Shown: positions 1 through 5,468, counted from the first letter of the stretch. The stretch: DNA of 7,398 bases from OMIS01 sp044350895 (GCA_044350895.1 JBILGT010000034.1:1-7398); one strand, 5' to 3'. Numbers and translations: made by a program. Notes: generated by a model from the letters alone, not told the origin.

Positions 1-451
1 TACGACTATTCCATTCCGCATCCAAGTTAAAAATGGTGCTGGTGTCGTTATGTTGAAACCTGCTCCTAAGGGTTCTGGAGTTATCGCTGGTGGTCCAGTC
101 CGTGCTGTTGTTGAAGCTGCTGGTATTCGAGATATCTCAAGTAAAATCTTGGGCAGTAGCAACCAGGCATCAAGTGTTTATGCAACATTTGAAGCTCTTA
201 AAGAAATTGAAAAAATCGTTAAATTAAAGGGTATTAAATTAAAGTCTATTGCACAGTCTGAGGCAGAGTCAGCTCAAAAGATGGAAGTTGAACAAGAAAA
301 AGCTAAGAAAAAAGCTGAAGAGAAGGCTGTTAAAGAAAAAGAAGAGCGTGAAGTTGCTAAGAAAAATGATGCAGCAGTTAAACCAGCAAAGAAAGCTGCT
401 CCTAAAAAAGAAGCAAAACCAAAATCAGAAAAAGTTAGTGAAACTAAGTAA
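1..451 (+). CDS. rpsE: 30S ribosomal protein S5 (uS5), 5'-truncated by window edge
   Basis: This is the C-terminal part of S5, a small-subunit protein at the mRNA entry side of the 30S that takes part in decoding accuracy. The first whole codon starts at base 2; the start lies upstream of the window. About 149 codons are visible. The opening TIPF, then LKPAPKGSGVIAGG, PVRAVVEAAGI and ATFEAL match the conserved C-terminal domain of S5. After about nucleotide 275 the protein continues for nearly 60 residues past the usual S5 end, as a Lys/Glu/Ala-rich tail that looks helical and charged and ends in a KPAKKAAPKKEAKPK stretch. The tail has no clear counterpart in E. coli S5. An ATG at 50 lies inside the gene and is not the start. 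It ends in TAA, 8 nt before the L15 ATG, with no L30 gene between. The identification is secure; the role of the tail is unknown. Confidence 0.96.
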   Translation, partial: TTIPFRIQVKNGAGVVMLKPAPKGSGVIAGGPVRAVVEAAGIRDISSKILGSSNQASSVYATFEALKEIEKIVKLKGIKLKSIAQSEAESAQKMEVEQEKAKKKAEEKAVKEKEEREVAKKNDAAVKPAKKAAPKKEAKPKSEKVSETK

Positions 452-459
452 ATTTGTTT

Positions 460-900
460 ATGTCAAAACTATCAACCTTACCAGCAATTAAAACCAAATC
501 CAAACGCCGAGTAGGTCGTGGATATGGTTCAACTAAAGGTGGTCACACATCTGGACGTGGAACTAAAGGTCAATTAGCTCGTCAAGGTGCTAAAGTGCCA
601 TTATGGTTTGAAGGTGGACAACTGCCATTAATCAAACGTTTGCCAATGCTGCGTGGAAAAGGTTTGCTTAAAGCAACAAGTTTGTCAGTTGCCGTTACTT
701 TAACTGACATTGAGAAAATGGAAGCAACAAGTATTAGCTTAGATACATTAAAACTAGAAAAAATTGTACCGCAACGTGCTAGTCGTGTTAAAGTGATTGC
801 AACAGGTACAGTTACCAAGAAAATCACACTTAAAGGTCTCTCTGTTTCTCAAAAAGCTCGCGAAGAAATCGAAAAAGCGGGTGGTACTGTTGAAAATTAA
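460..900 (+). CDS. rplO: 50S ribosomal protein L15 (uL15)
   Basis: L15 is a 23S rRNA-binding protein needed late in large-subunit assembly. From the ATG at 460 the product is 146 residues, normal for the family. The basic, glycine-rich N-terminal arm is clear: RVGRGYGSTKGGHTSGRGTK at about residues 18-36, followed by FEGGQLPLIKRLPMLRGKG at 50-68, which replaces the usual FEGGQMPL..RLPKRGF. The C-terminal globular domain contains VKVIATG (110-116) and ends in AGGTVEN, a typical L15 ending. An in-frame TTG at 454 could extend the protein by two residues, but ATG giving MSKLSTLPAIK fits the family better. No Shine-Dalgarno sequence is visible in the 8-nt gap after S5, so translation is probably coupled to S5 or independent of SD pairing. 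Confidence 0.96.
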   Translation: MSKLSTLPAIKTKSKRRVGRGYGSTKGGHTSGRGTKGQLARQGAKVPLWFEGGQLPLIKRLPMLRGKGLLKATSLSVAVTLTDIEKMEATSISLDTLKLEKIVPQRASRVKVIATGTVTKKITLKGLSVSQKAREEIEKAGGTVEN

Positions 901-926
901 TAAAAATAGCTTACGATAAGAGTCGA

Positions 927-2210
927 GTGAAAAAAGCAATAACTTTTTTTAAGACGATTGTTTCCAATCAAGGTCTTCGCAAGAAGCTTATCTTTACGGC
1001 AATCATTTTTCTCGTTTTTAGATTACTTGCACACGTACCAGTTCCAGCAGTCGATGTCGCTCAGTTGAGAACACTTTTCGCTGGCAACCAATTCTTAAGT
1101 CTTTTAAATATATTTTCAGGTGGAACGCTCAGTAACTTTTCAATTGTTGCTGTTGGTATCAACCCCTATATTACTGCTTCGATTGTTATGCAACTCGGAG
1201 GAATGGTAATTCCAAAGATTAAAGAGTTACAAAAAGAGAGCGAGTCTGGAAGAGAACTAATCAATCAATATACTCGTCTGCTTTCAGTCCCATTAGCAGT
1301 TGTCCAGAGTATTTCCGTTCTTGCCGTATTACGCTCCCAGAATCTTCTCACAACATCTGATCCGCTAACATTAATTGGTATTATCTGTACCTTAGTTGCT
1401 GGTTCGTTAATAGTGATGTGGCTTGGTGAACTGATCTCCATTTATGGCTTGGGAAATGGTATTTCCATGATTTTGCTTGCTGGAATTTTAAGTCAAATTC
1501 CTGTTGCAACAGCGCAAATCTTCGCAGCATCAAGCTCAGATCAAATGCTCGTTACAGCAATTTTTGCAGTGGTGTTCTTACTAGTCATTGGTCTAGTTGT
1601 GTTTATGACTGAAGCAGTCCGTAAAATTCAGATCCAGTATGCCAAACGCATCCGTGGAAGCAGAATGTTTGGTGGTCAGATGACCCACCTACCGATTAAG
1701 GTAAACGTAGCAGGAGTCTTGCCAATTATTTTTGCAGTATCACTTATGTTAGTTCCATCGTTTATAGCTCGTTTGCTAACAGGATCAGGAAAACCAGAAT
1801 TTATAGATTTTGGTCGATCATTAGCCATCTGGTTTGAACCAACCTCTACTGTCTATCTCACCACTTACTTCTTGATTGTGTTTTTCTTTACTTTCTTTTC
1901 AGCGCTCGTCTTTTTTAATGCTGAAGATCTTTCAAATGAGCTGAAGAAAAGTGGCGCTTTTGTGCCTGGCACAAGACCTGGCGCACCAACTAAAAAATAT
2001 CTTGAGTTTGTTGTCAGTCGCATTACATTTGTAGGCGCACTCTTCTTAGGCTTCATTGCACTGTTGCCATCACTGGCCCAGATTTTGACTGGTATTCAGT
2101 CACTGGCAATTGGTGGTACTGGAGTTTTAATCGTTGTATCTGTTATTCTGGAAACCTCAAAACAGGCTGAAAGCATGGTCATAGAACAAAATTACGATAA
2201 GTATATTTAA
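927..2210 (+). CDS. secY: Protein translocase subunit SecY
   Basis: SecY is the channel-forming subunit of the SecYEG translocon in the inner membrane; it exports unfolded proteins and inserts membrane proteins. The 427-residue product has the family's usual length and about ten hydrophobic segments, the first near residues 20-36. Landmarks are the plug region around FSGGTLSNFSI (63-73), GINPYITASIVMQ (77-89), the second signature WLGELISIYGLGNGIS (165-180), the cytoplasmic C4 loop QYAKRIRGSRMFGGQ (237-251) followed by LPIKVNVAGVLPIIFA (255-270), and the C5 loop PGTRPGAPTKKYL (347-359), which contacts SecA or the ribosome. The start is GTG at 927; no in-frame ATG lies between the L15 stop and this codon, and the resulting N-terminus (MKKAITFFKTIVSNQGLRKK) is typical. 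The ribosome-binding site is poor. The gene follows rplO by 26 nt, its classical position. Confidence 0.98.
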   Translation: MKKAITFFKTIVSNQGLRKKLIFTAIIFLVFRLLAHVPVPAVDVAQLRTLFAGNQFLSLLNIFSGGTLSNFSIVAVGINPYITASIVMQLGGMVIPKIKELQKESESGRELINQYTRLLSVPLAVVQSISVLAVLRSQNLLTTSDPLTLIGIICTLVAGSLIVMWLGELISIYGLGNGISMILLAGILSQIPVATAQIFAASSSDQMLVTAIFAVVFLLVIGLVVFMTEAVRKIQIQYAKRIRGSRMFGGQMTHLPIKVNVAGVLPIIFAVSLMLVPSFIARLLTGSGKPEFIDFGRSLAIWFEPTSTVYLTTYFLIVFFFTFFSALVFFNAEDLSNELKKSGAFVPGTRPGAPTKKYLEFVVSRITFVGALFLGFIALLPSLAQILTGIQSLAIGGTGVLIVVSVILETSKQAESMVIEQNYDKYI

Positions 2211-2216
2211 AAGGAA
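2211..2216 (+). promoter_or_regulatory. Shine-Dalgarno sequence of adk
   Basis: AAGGAA lies directly after the secY stop codon and 9 nt before the adk ATG at 2226. It is one of the few clear ribosome-binding sites in the window and fixes the adk start. Confidence 0.7.
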
Positions 2217-2225
2217 CAATAGATT

Positions 2226-2765
2226 ATGAAACTAGTTCTCATCGGCATTCAAGGCGCAGGCAAATCTACCCAAGGAAATATGCTTGCAGAAAAATATAGT
2301 ATTCCATATCTCTCCTCTGGTCATATTTTCAGAGAGATGGCCAAAGAAAAAACACAATTAGGTAGATGGCTTAAGGAAACACTCAATGCTGGAGCTCTTG
2401 TCCCTGATGAGACCACATTAGAAGTTGTTTTGACATACTTGGAGAAACCAGAGTATGCAAATGGATATATTTTGGATGGTTTTCCTCGAACAGTTCCCCA
2501 AGCTGAAGCATTTAATGGTTCAATTGATAAAGTTGTCTATCTAAAAGTTTCAGATAAAGAGGCTTTATGGAGAATTTCAGGTAGAAATGATGCTCGGGAT
2601 GATGAAACTTTACAGGCTATTCGTAAGAGAATTGGTTTATTCCATGAACTTACAGAACCAGTTATTGAGTACTATCGTCAACAGGGCAAGCTGGTCGAAC
2701 TTGACGGCGAAATGAGTGTTGATGCTGTCTTTACGGCATGTGTTGATGCTATCGAGTCAAAGTAA
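2226..2765 (+). CDS. adk: Adenylate kinase, short-LID form
   Basis: Adenylate kinase interconverts ATP + AMP and 2 ADP in the cytoplasm. The 179-residue protein starts with the P-loop GIQGAGKST (7-15; Lys13). It has the AMP-binding stretch SSGHIFR (30-36), LVP at 58-60, DGFPRT (84-89), and the arginines of RISGR (117, 120), Arg124, and Arg133/Arg135 in IRKRIGLFHELTEPVIEYY. Numbering up to DGFPRT coincides with E. coli Adk. The LID of about 38 residues found in long bacterial enzymes is cut to a few residues (NDARDD, 121-126), as in eukaryotic AK1-type short kinases; no zinc cysteines are present. Two deviations stand out: Ser14 where GKGT is usual, and His33 where the STGD aspartate is usual. 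These may be lineage features or may mean altered nucleotide preference. The position after secY is classical for adk. UMP/CMP-kinase-like specificity is not excluded, but is less likely given the location. Confidence 0.92.
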   Translation: MKLVLIGIQGAGKSTQGNMLAEKYSIPYLSSGHIFREMAKEKTQLGRWLKETLNAGALVPDETTLEVVLTYLEKPEYANGYILDGFPRTVPQAEAFNGSIDKVVYLKVSDKEALWRISGRNDARDDETLQAIRKRIGLFHELTEPVIEYYRQQGKLVELDGEMSVDAVFTACVDAIESK

Positions 2766-2779
2766 CGCTACATCAGGTT

Positions 2780-2785
2780 TATAAT
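2780..2785 (+). promoter_or_regulatory. Candidate -10 element for map (possible leaderless transcript)
   Basis: A perfect TATAAT lies in the 26-nt gap between adk and map. With standard spacing (hexamer at -12 to -7) the +1 base would be 2792, exactly the A of the map ATG. No Shine-Dalgarno sequence is present in the gap. The -35 region is poor: the best match at 17-18 nt spacing is only 2-3 of 6 bases, and there is no extended -10 TG. The element is seen directly; its use as a promoter is inferred. Confidence 0.5.
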
Positions 2786-2791
2786 ACGCAT

Positions 2792-3529
2792 ATGGATTCC
2801 TCACAAAAGATTAGTGCAATGCGCGAAGGTGGTCACATCTTGGCTCAAATTCGTGATCACTTAGCAAAATTTGCTCGGGTGGGTATGACGTTTGCCGAGA
2901 TAGAAGCAGAAGCACAGCGTCTCATCAAGCAGCATGGAACAAAACCAAGTTTTTCAACAGTTCCTGGCTATAAATGGGCGTGTTGTATAATGAAAAACGA
3001 TGGCCTTTGTCATGGGATTCCCAATCAGACAATGATTGAAGATGGCGATATCGTCACCGTAGATGTCGGTCTCATCAACAAAGGATATCACCTCGATACC
3101 ACTACAACCTTTATTGTAGGGACTTCTACGCCTGAAAAAGAACACTTTCTTGAGATTGGAAGACGATCACTCAATAAGTCAATAAAAAAGGTTCAAGCTG
3201 GTCAAAGTGTCTATGCAGTTAGTTTGGCTATGCAAAAGGTCTTACAAGAAAATGGGTGCGGTATTGTGTACCAACTGACTGGTCATGGTGTGGGTGAACG
3301 TCTTCATATGGATCCAAATATCCCTTGTATTGCACTCAAAGAGGATAAACGAGTGCTTTTGCATGAAGGACAGACCATAGCAGTTGAATCAATGTATACA
3401 GCTGGTGAACCACACCTTAAGCTTGATAAAGATGGTTGGACGTACAGAACTGAAGATGGTTCACTTTCGGCAATGTTTGAAGAGACCGTGCTGGTCACTA
3501 AATCAGGATCTGAGATACTGACAAAATAG
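2792..3529 (+). CDS. map: Methionine aminopeptidase, type I
   Basis: This enzyme removes the initiator methionine from nascent proteins and is a dinuclear metal hydrolase of the pita-bread fold. The 245-residue protein contains all five expected metal ligands: Asp91 (in TVDVG), Asp102 (HLDTTTT), His165 (TGHGVGERLH), Glu199 (IAVESMY) and Glu230 (SAMFEET). The substrate-site histidines are His74 (CHGIPN) and His172. There is no N-terminal zinc-finger or SH3-like extension, so it is the minimal bacterial type Ia form. Two variants are visible: the motif after the fourth ligand reads ESM rather than the usual EPM, and the strand before CHGIP reads IMKNDGL rather than the usual S-(I/V)-N-E. The start at 2792 gives the usual opening, a short stretch then ISAMREGGHILAQI. 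It lies between adk and infA, the standard order, and probably has its own promoter. It ends in TAG. Confidence 0.97.
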   Translation: MDSSQKISAMREGGHILAQIRDHLAKFARVGMTFAEIEAEAQRLIKQHGTKPSFSTVPGYKWACCIMKNDGLCHGIPNQTMIEDGDIVTVDVGLINKGYHLDTTTTFIVGTSTPEKEHFLEIGRRSLNKSIKKVQAGQSVYAVSLAMQKVLQENGCGIVYQLTGHGVGERLHMDPNIPCIALKEDKRVLLHEGQTIAVESMYTAGEPHLKLDKDGWTYRTEDGSLSAMFEETVLVTKSGSEILTK

Positions 3530-3546
3530 TCACAATCTGGTATAAT
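3518..3546 (+). promoter_or_regulatory. Strong candidate sigma-70-type promoter for infA
   Basis: CTGACA (3518-3523; 5 of 6 with TTGACA) is followed by a 17-nt spacer and a perfect TATAAT (3541-3546), preceded by TGG, which makes an extended -10. The -35 lies inside the last codons of map. Transcription would start near 3553, giving a leader of about 32 nt before the infA ATG. This is the best promoter match in the window. It would drive infA and possibly the genes after it, separately from the upstream secY-adk-map transcript. Confidence 0.75.
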
Positions 3547-3584
3547 ACTCTTTTGCTTGAAAGAGAGCAGAAAAAATAAAGATT

Positions 3585-3914
3585 ATGGGTAAAGTTCAAG
3601 AACATAAGCGCGCTGCCAAGGCTAGACGCCAAGTAGACACAAACGCACAAAATGAAAATCGTAATGATAGATTTTCAATTGAAGGTGTGGTTGAAGAGTG
3701 TCTTCCAAACACAATGTTTCGTATTAAAGTAACAGAGTCTGAAGTCACACAGATGGTGGGACATGAGCTGTTAGGTACTCTTGTTGGTAAAATGAGATTG
3801 TTTAGAATCCGCCTTTTACCTGGTGATCAGGTTAAAGGTTATGTCTCTAAATATGACCTCAAAAAGTGTAAAATTACCTATAGATCAACAAAAAATACTT
3901 CGCAGTCAATTTAG
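3585..3914 (+). CDS. infA: Translation initiation factor IF-1, extended form
   Basis: IF-1 binds the 30S A site during initiation, working with IF-2 and IF-3. The OB-fold core begins near residue 29: RFSIEGVVEECLPNTMFRIKV (29-49) matches the IF-1 start (x-G-x-V-x-E-x-LPN-x-MFRV), and LVGKMRLFRIRLLPGDQVK (67-84) plus SKYDLKKCKITYR (88-100) match its end. The protein is 109 residues, against about 72 usually. The excess is a 28-residue N-terminal extension, basic then Asn-rich (MGKVQEHKRAAKARR, then NAQNENRND), an insertion of about 7 residues in the loop around 50-62 (TESEVTQMVGHE), and a short polar C-terminal tail (STKNTSQSI). No methionine lies between residue 1 and Met44, so the extension cannot be trimmed to another ATG. 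A purine-rich stretch (3559-3567) is too far upstream to be an ideal SD. It ends in TAG. No L36 gene follows. Confidence 0.93.
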   Translation: MGKVQEHKRAAKARRQVDTNAQNENRNDRFSIEGVVEECLPNTMFRIKVTESEVTQMVGHELLGTLVGKMRLFRIRLLPGDQVKGYVSKYDLKKCKITYRSTKNTSQSI

Positions 3915-3916
3915 TC

Positions 3917-3945
3917 CTTTCAAAACATGCATGTACTGATATAAT
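3917..3945 (+). promoter_or_regulatory. Candidate extended -10 promoter for rpsM
   Basis: A perfect TATAAT (3940-3945) preceded by TGA forms a complete extended -10 (TGnTATAAT). At 17-nt spacing the -35 is weak: CTTTCA (3917-3922), 3 of 6. Such weakness is often tolerated with an extended -10. The start site would be near 3952, leaving a leader of about 23 nt. The 10-bp palindrome ACATGCATGT (3925-3934) occupies the spacer and could be an operator, though palindromes of this length arise by chance several times in a window this size. This promoter would head the S13-S11-S4-alpha-L17 genes. Confidence 0.6.
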
Positions 3946-3974
3946 TCAAACCTGTTCAAAAAGAAACACATTTT

Positions 3975-4376
3975 ATGATCCGTATCGCAGGAATAGACCT
4001 ACCAGAACAAAAAAAGATCGCAATTGCATTGCGCTATATTTATGGAGTTGGCCCAAAGCTTTCTGTAGATATACTCCGTGAAGCAAATGTCCCAGGTGAT
4101 AAACGCACCCGAGATCTGACAACAGATGAAGTAAATCGTATCTCACGTTGTGTTGAGCGATTCGCTGTTGAAGGTGATCTTCGACGTATTGTTAATGACA
4201 ATATCGATCGTTTAAAGCGCATTAAAGCCTACCGTGGACTTCGACATATTCAGAAGCTCCCATCACGTGGTCAACGCACCAAAACAAATGGTCGTACCGC
4301 TCGCGGTGGTGGCAAACGTAAGACTGTCGGTGCACTAAGTAAAGAAATGGCAGCAAAATTAGAAGAAAAGAAATAA
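3975..4376 (+). CDS. rpsM: 30S ribosomal protein S13 (uS13)
   Basis: S13 sits in the 30S head, contacting the P-site tRNA and forming bridges to the 50S. The 133-residue product has the diagnostic opening MIRIAGIDLPEQKKI, the helix-two-turns-helix region with IYGVG (22-26), and the highly conserved YRGLRH (86-91) and LPSRGQRTKTNGRT (95-108). The tail after the RTKTN motif is slightly longer than in E. coli, passing through RGGGKRKTVG and ending in an acidic/basic helix (SKEMAAKLEEKK). The leader has only a weak A-rich element (AAGAAA, 3961-3966) as a possible SD. In E. coli, S4 represses this operon by binding a structured rpsM leader; the roughly 23-nt leader predicted here is too short for that kind of pseudoknot. 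Confidence 0.97.
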   Translation: MIRIAGIDLPEQKKIAIALRYIYGVGPKLSVDILREANVPGDKRTRDLTTDEVNRISRCVERFAVEGDLRRIVNDNIDRLKRIKAYRGLRHIQKLPSRGQRTKTNGRTARGGGKRKTVGALSKEMAAKLEEKK

Positions 4377-4383
4377 GTAGTAT

Positions 4384-4782
4384 ATGGCACAAACAGCAAC
4401 AAACTCCAAAGCAAAAACTCAAAAAGCCCGCCTTATTTCAAAAGGTAGACTCTATATAACTGCAACTTTTAATAGTACTTTAGCAAGTATTACTGATGAT
4501 GAAGGTAACGTTTTATGCTGGTCATCAGCTGGTGAGGCTGGTTTTACTGGTTCTCGCAAATCAACTCCATACGCAGCAACAATTACTGTTGAAAACGCAG
4601 TCAATAAAGCTCGCGTATACGGAATGCAACAGATGGCTCTTTTTATTAAAGGTCCAGGACCTGGCCGAGATGTTGCCCTTCGTGTATTAAAGGCACAAGG
4701 TATCAGAGTTTCAATGATTGTTGATATGACGCCTGCACCACATAACGGTACAAGACCACGGAAAGCTAAGCACAATAAATAA
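4384..4782 (+). CDS. rpsK: 30S ribosomal protein S11 (uS11)
   Basis: S11 lies on the 30S platform and helps shape the mRNA exit (E-site) region. The 132-residue protein has all the core motifs: ATFNSTLASITD (27-38), FTGSRKSTPYAA (54-65), KGPGPGRD (89-96) and DMTPAPHNGTRP (114-125). The Asn121-Gly122 pair corresponds to the site that carries an isoaspartate in E. coli S11, so the modification could also occur here; that is inference. Trp46 within NVLCWSSAG corresponds to the usual GWSSAG/GWATAG region, with Cys45 in place of Gly. The N-terminal arm is Ser/Thr/Lys-rich and poorly conserved, as usual. The gene starts 7 nt after the S13 stop with only a purine-rich run upstream. Confidence 0.97.
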   Translation: MAQTATNSKAKTQKARLISKGRLYITATFNSTLASITDDEGNVLCWSSAGEAGFTGSRKSTPYAATITVENAVNKARVYGMQQMALFIKGPGPGRDVALRVLKAQGIRVSMIVDMTPAPHNGTRPRKAKHNK

Positions 4783-4787
4783 ATTTT

Positions 4788-5390
4788 ATGTCAAGATACA
4801 TCGGACCACGAAACAAACGAGCACGTAAAGTTGGAGAAGACCTTGGCCTCAAGTCAAATTCAGTTAAGGTTTCTCGAAGACTGCAAATTAGACCAGGTCA
4901 ACATGGCGCAAAAAATCGTCGTAAAATTTCTGACTTCGGTACTCAATTACAAGAAAAACAAAAACTTAAATACATTTATGGCATTACTGAAAAGCAATTG
5001 CGCAAAATGTATTTACAAGCCAGTACTAGTGATGTCGCAACTGGTGAAAGTTTATTGAGTGCACTTGAACGTCGCTTGGATAACACTGTCTATCGTTTAG
5101 GCTGGGCAGGAACTCGCGCTGGAGCACGTCAACTCGTTGCTCATGGTCACGTCCATGTAAACGGTAAGAAATTGAGTATCCCATCTTACCAAGTTGAAGT
5201 TGATGACGTTATCAATTTATCTGATAAGATTGTAAAAATGCCAGATATTGTTGAAAAGATCAAAGAAGATGCACTTGTTGAATGGGTTGAAAAGAAACAA
5301 GCAGTAGCAAAGATCCTTCGGTTACCAAATCGAAGTGATGTCAAAGAGGCAATAGTAGAACAATTAGTAGTCGAGTACTACAGTCGTTAA
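4788..5390 (+). CDS. rpsD: 30S ribosomal protein S4 (uS4), cysteine-free form
   Basis: S4 is a primary 16S rRNA-binding protein that nucleates assembly of the 30S body. The 200-residue protein opens with SRYIGPRNKRARK and contains RRLQIRPGQHGAK (30-42), EKQKLKYIYGI (56-66) and LRKMY (71-75). The S4 RNA-binding domain is clear: LERRLDNTVYRLG (93-105), ARQLVAHGHVHVNGKKL (113-129). It ends in the typical VEQLVVEYYSR. There is no cysteine anywhere, so this is the zinc-independent C- type. The usual PTREE-like segment before the C-terminus reads LPNRSDVKEA. It starts 5 nt after the S11 stop with no Shine-Dalgarno sequence. In many bacteria S4 represses its own operon; no S4 target structure is obvious here. 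Confidence 0.97.
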   Translation: MSRYIGPRNKRARKVGEDLGLKSNSVKVSRRLQIRPGQHGAKNRRKISDFGTQLQEKQKLKYIYGITEKQLRKMYLQASTSDVATGESLLSALERRLDNTVYRLGWAGTRAGARQLVAHGHVHVNGKKLSIPSYQVEVDDVINLSDKIVKMPDIVEKIKEDALVEWVEKKQAVAKILRLPNRSDVKEAIVEQLVVEYYSR

Positions 5391-5412
5391 GGAATAATAA
5401 CAGTATAAAGTA

Positions 5413-5441
5413 ATACAGGATTCCGGATACAGATTTTTCCG
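5413..5441 (+). repeat. Imperfect tandem repeat in the rpoA leader
   Basis: Two adjacent copies share the pattern ATACAG-ATT-CCG: ATACAGGATTCCG at 5413-5425 and ATACAGATTTTTCCG at 5427-5441, separated by one G. Each copy ends in TTCCG, which is complementary to the single CGGAA at 5447-5451. The first copy also contains the 6-bp palindrome TCCGGA. Seen directly; function is unknown and chance cannot be excluded. Confidence 0.45.
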
Positions 5442-5454
5442 CACAACGGAAAGA
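5434..5454 (+). promoter_or_regulatory. Stem-loop in the rpoA leader, upstream of the ribosome-binding site
   Basis: TTTTTCCG (5434-5441) pairs with CGGAAAGA (5447-5454) across the loop CACAA, giving 8 pairs including one G-U. No T-run follows, so it is not an intrinsic terminator. It ends 8 nt before the Shine-Dalgarno sequence of rpoA and overlaps an upstream purine tract (AAGAGGAG, 5451-5458). The intergenic gap of 87 nt (5391-5477) is the longest in the window. A role in translation control, mRNA processing or stability is possible, but inferred only. Confidence 0.45.
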
Positions 5455-5462
5455 GGAGAAAC

Positions 5463-5468
5463 AAGGAG
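5463..5468 (+). promoter_or_regulatory. Strong Shine-Dalgarno sequence of rpoA
   Basis: AAGGAG lies 9 nt before the rpoA ATG at 5478, within a purine-rich stretch beginning at 5448. It is the best ribosome-binding site in the window and fixes the rpoA start at the first ATG rather than the internal ATG at residue 7. Confidence 0.8.

Noticed and set aside
50..52. ATG at 50 as the start of a separate small gene
   Set aside because: The same frame is open from base 2 and encodes conserved S5 residues before this ATG, so it is internal to rpsE.
454..456. TTG at 454 as the start of rplO
   Set aside because: An ATG two codons later gives a normal L15 N-terminus; the TTG is 2 nt after the S5 stop with no ribosome-binding site.
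249..491. Lys/Leu-rich open frame overlapping the S5 tail and the start of rplO
   Set aside because: It is a +1/+2 shadow of the low-complexity, A-rich S5 tail and would overlap two real genes; the composition explains why it is open.
2981..2995. TATAAT at 2986-2991 within map
   Set aside because: It has no matching -35 at 16-18 nt, no extended TG, and lies inside a well-conserved coding segment with no gene start just downstream.
4452..4775. 107-codon open frame on the minus strand opposite rpsK
   Set aside because: It is entirely antisense to conserved S11 coding sequence, has no family resemblance I recognise, and no promoter or ribosome-binding site; it follows from the codon pattern of the real gene.
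5404..5409. TATAAA as a possible -10 for rpoA
   Set aside because: No acceptable -35 lies at 16-18 nt upstream; the hexamer alone is common in AT-rich intergenic DNA.
5434..5454. rpoA-leader hairpin as an intrinsic terminator
   Set aside because: No T-run follows the stem on the + strand; it is followed by a purine-rich ribosome-binding region and a start codon.
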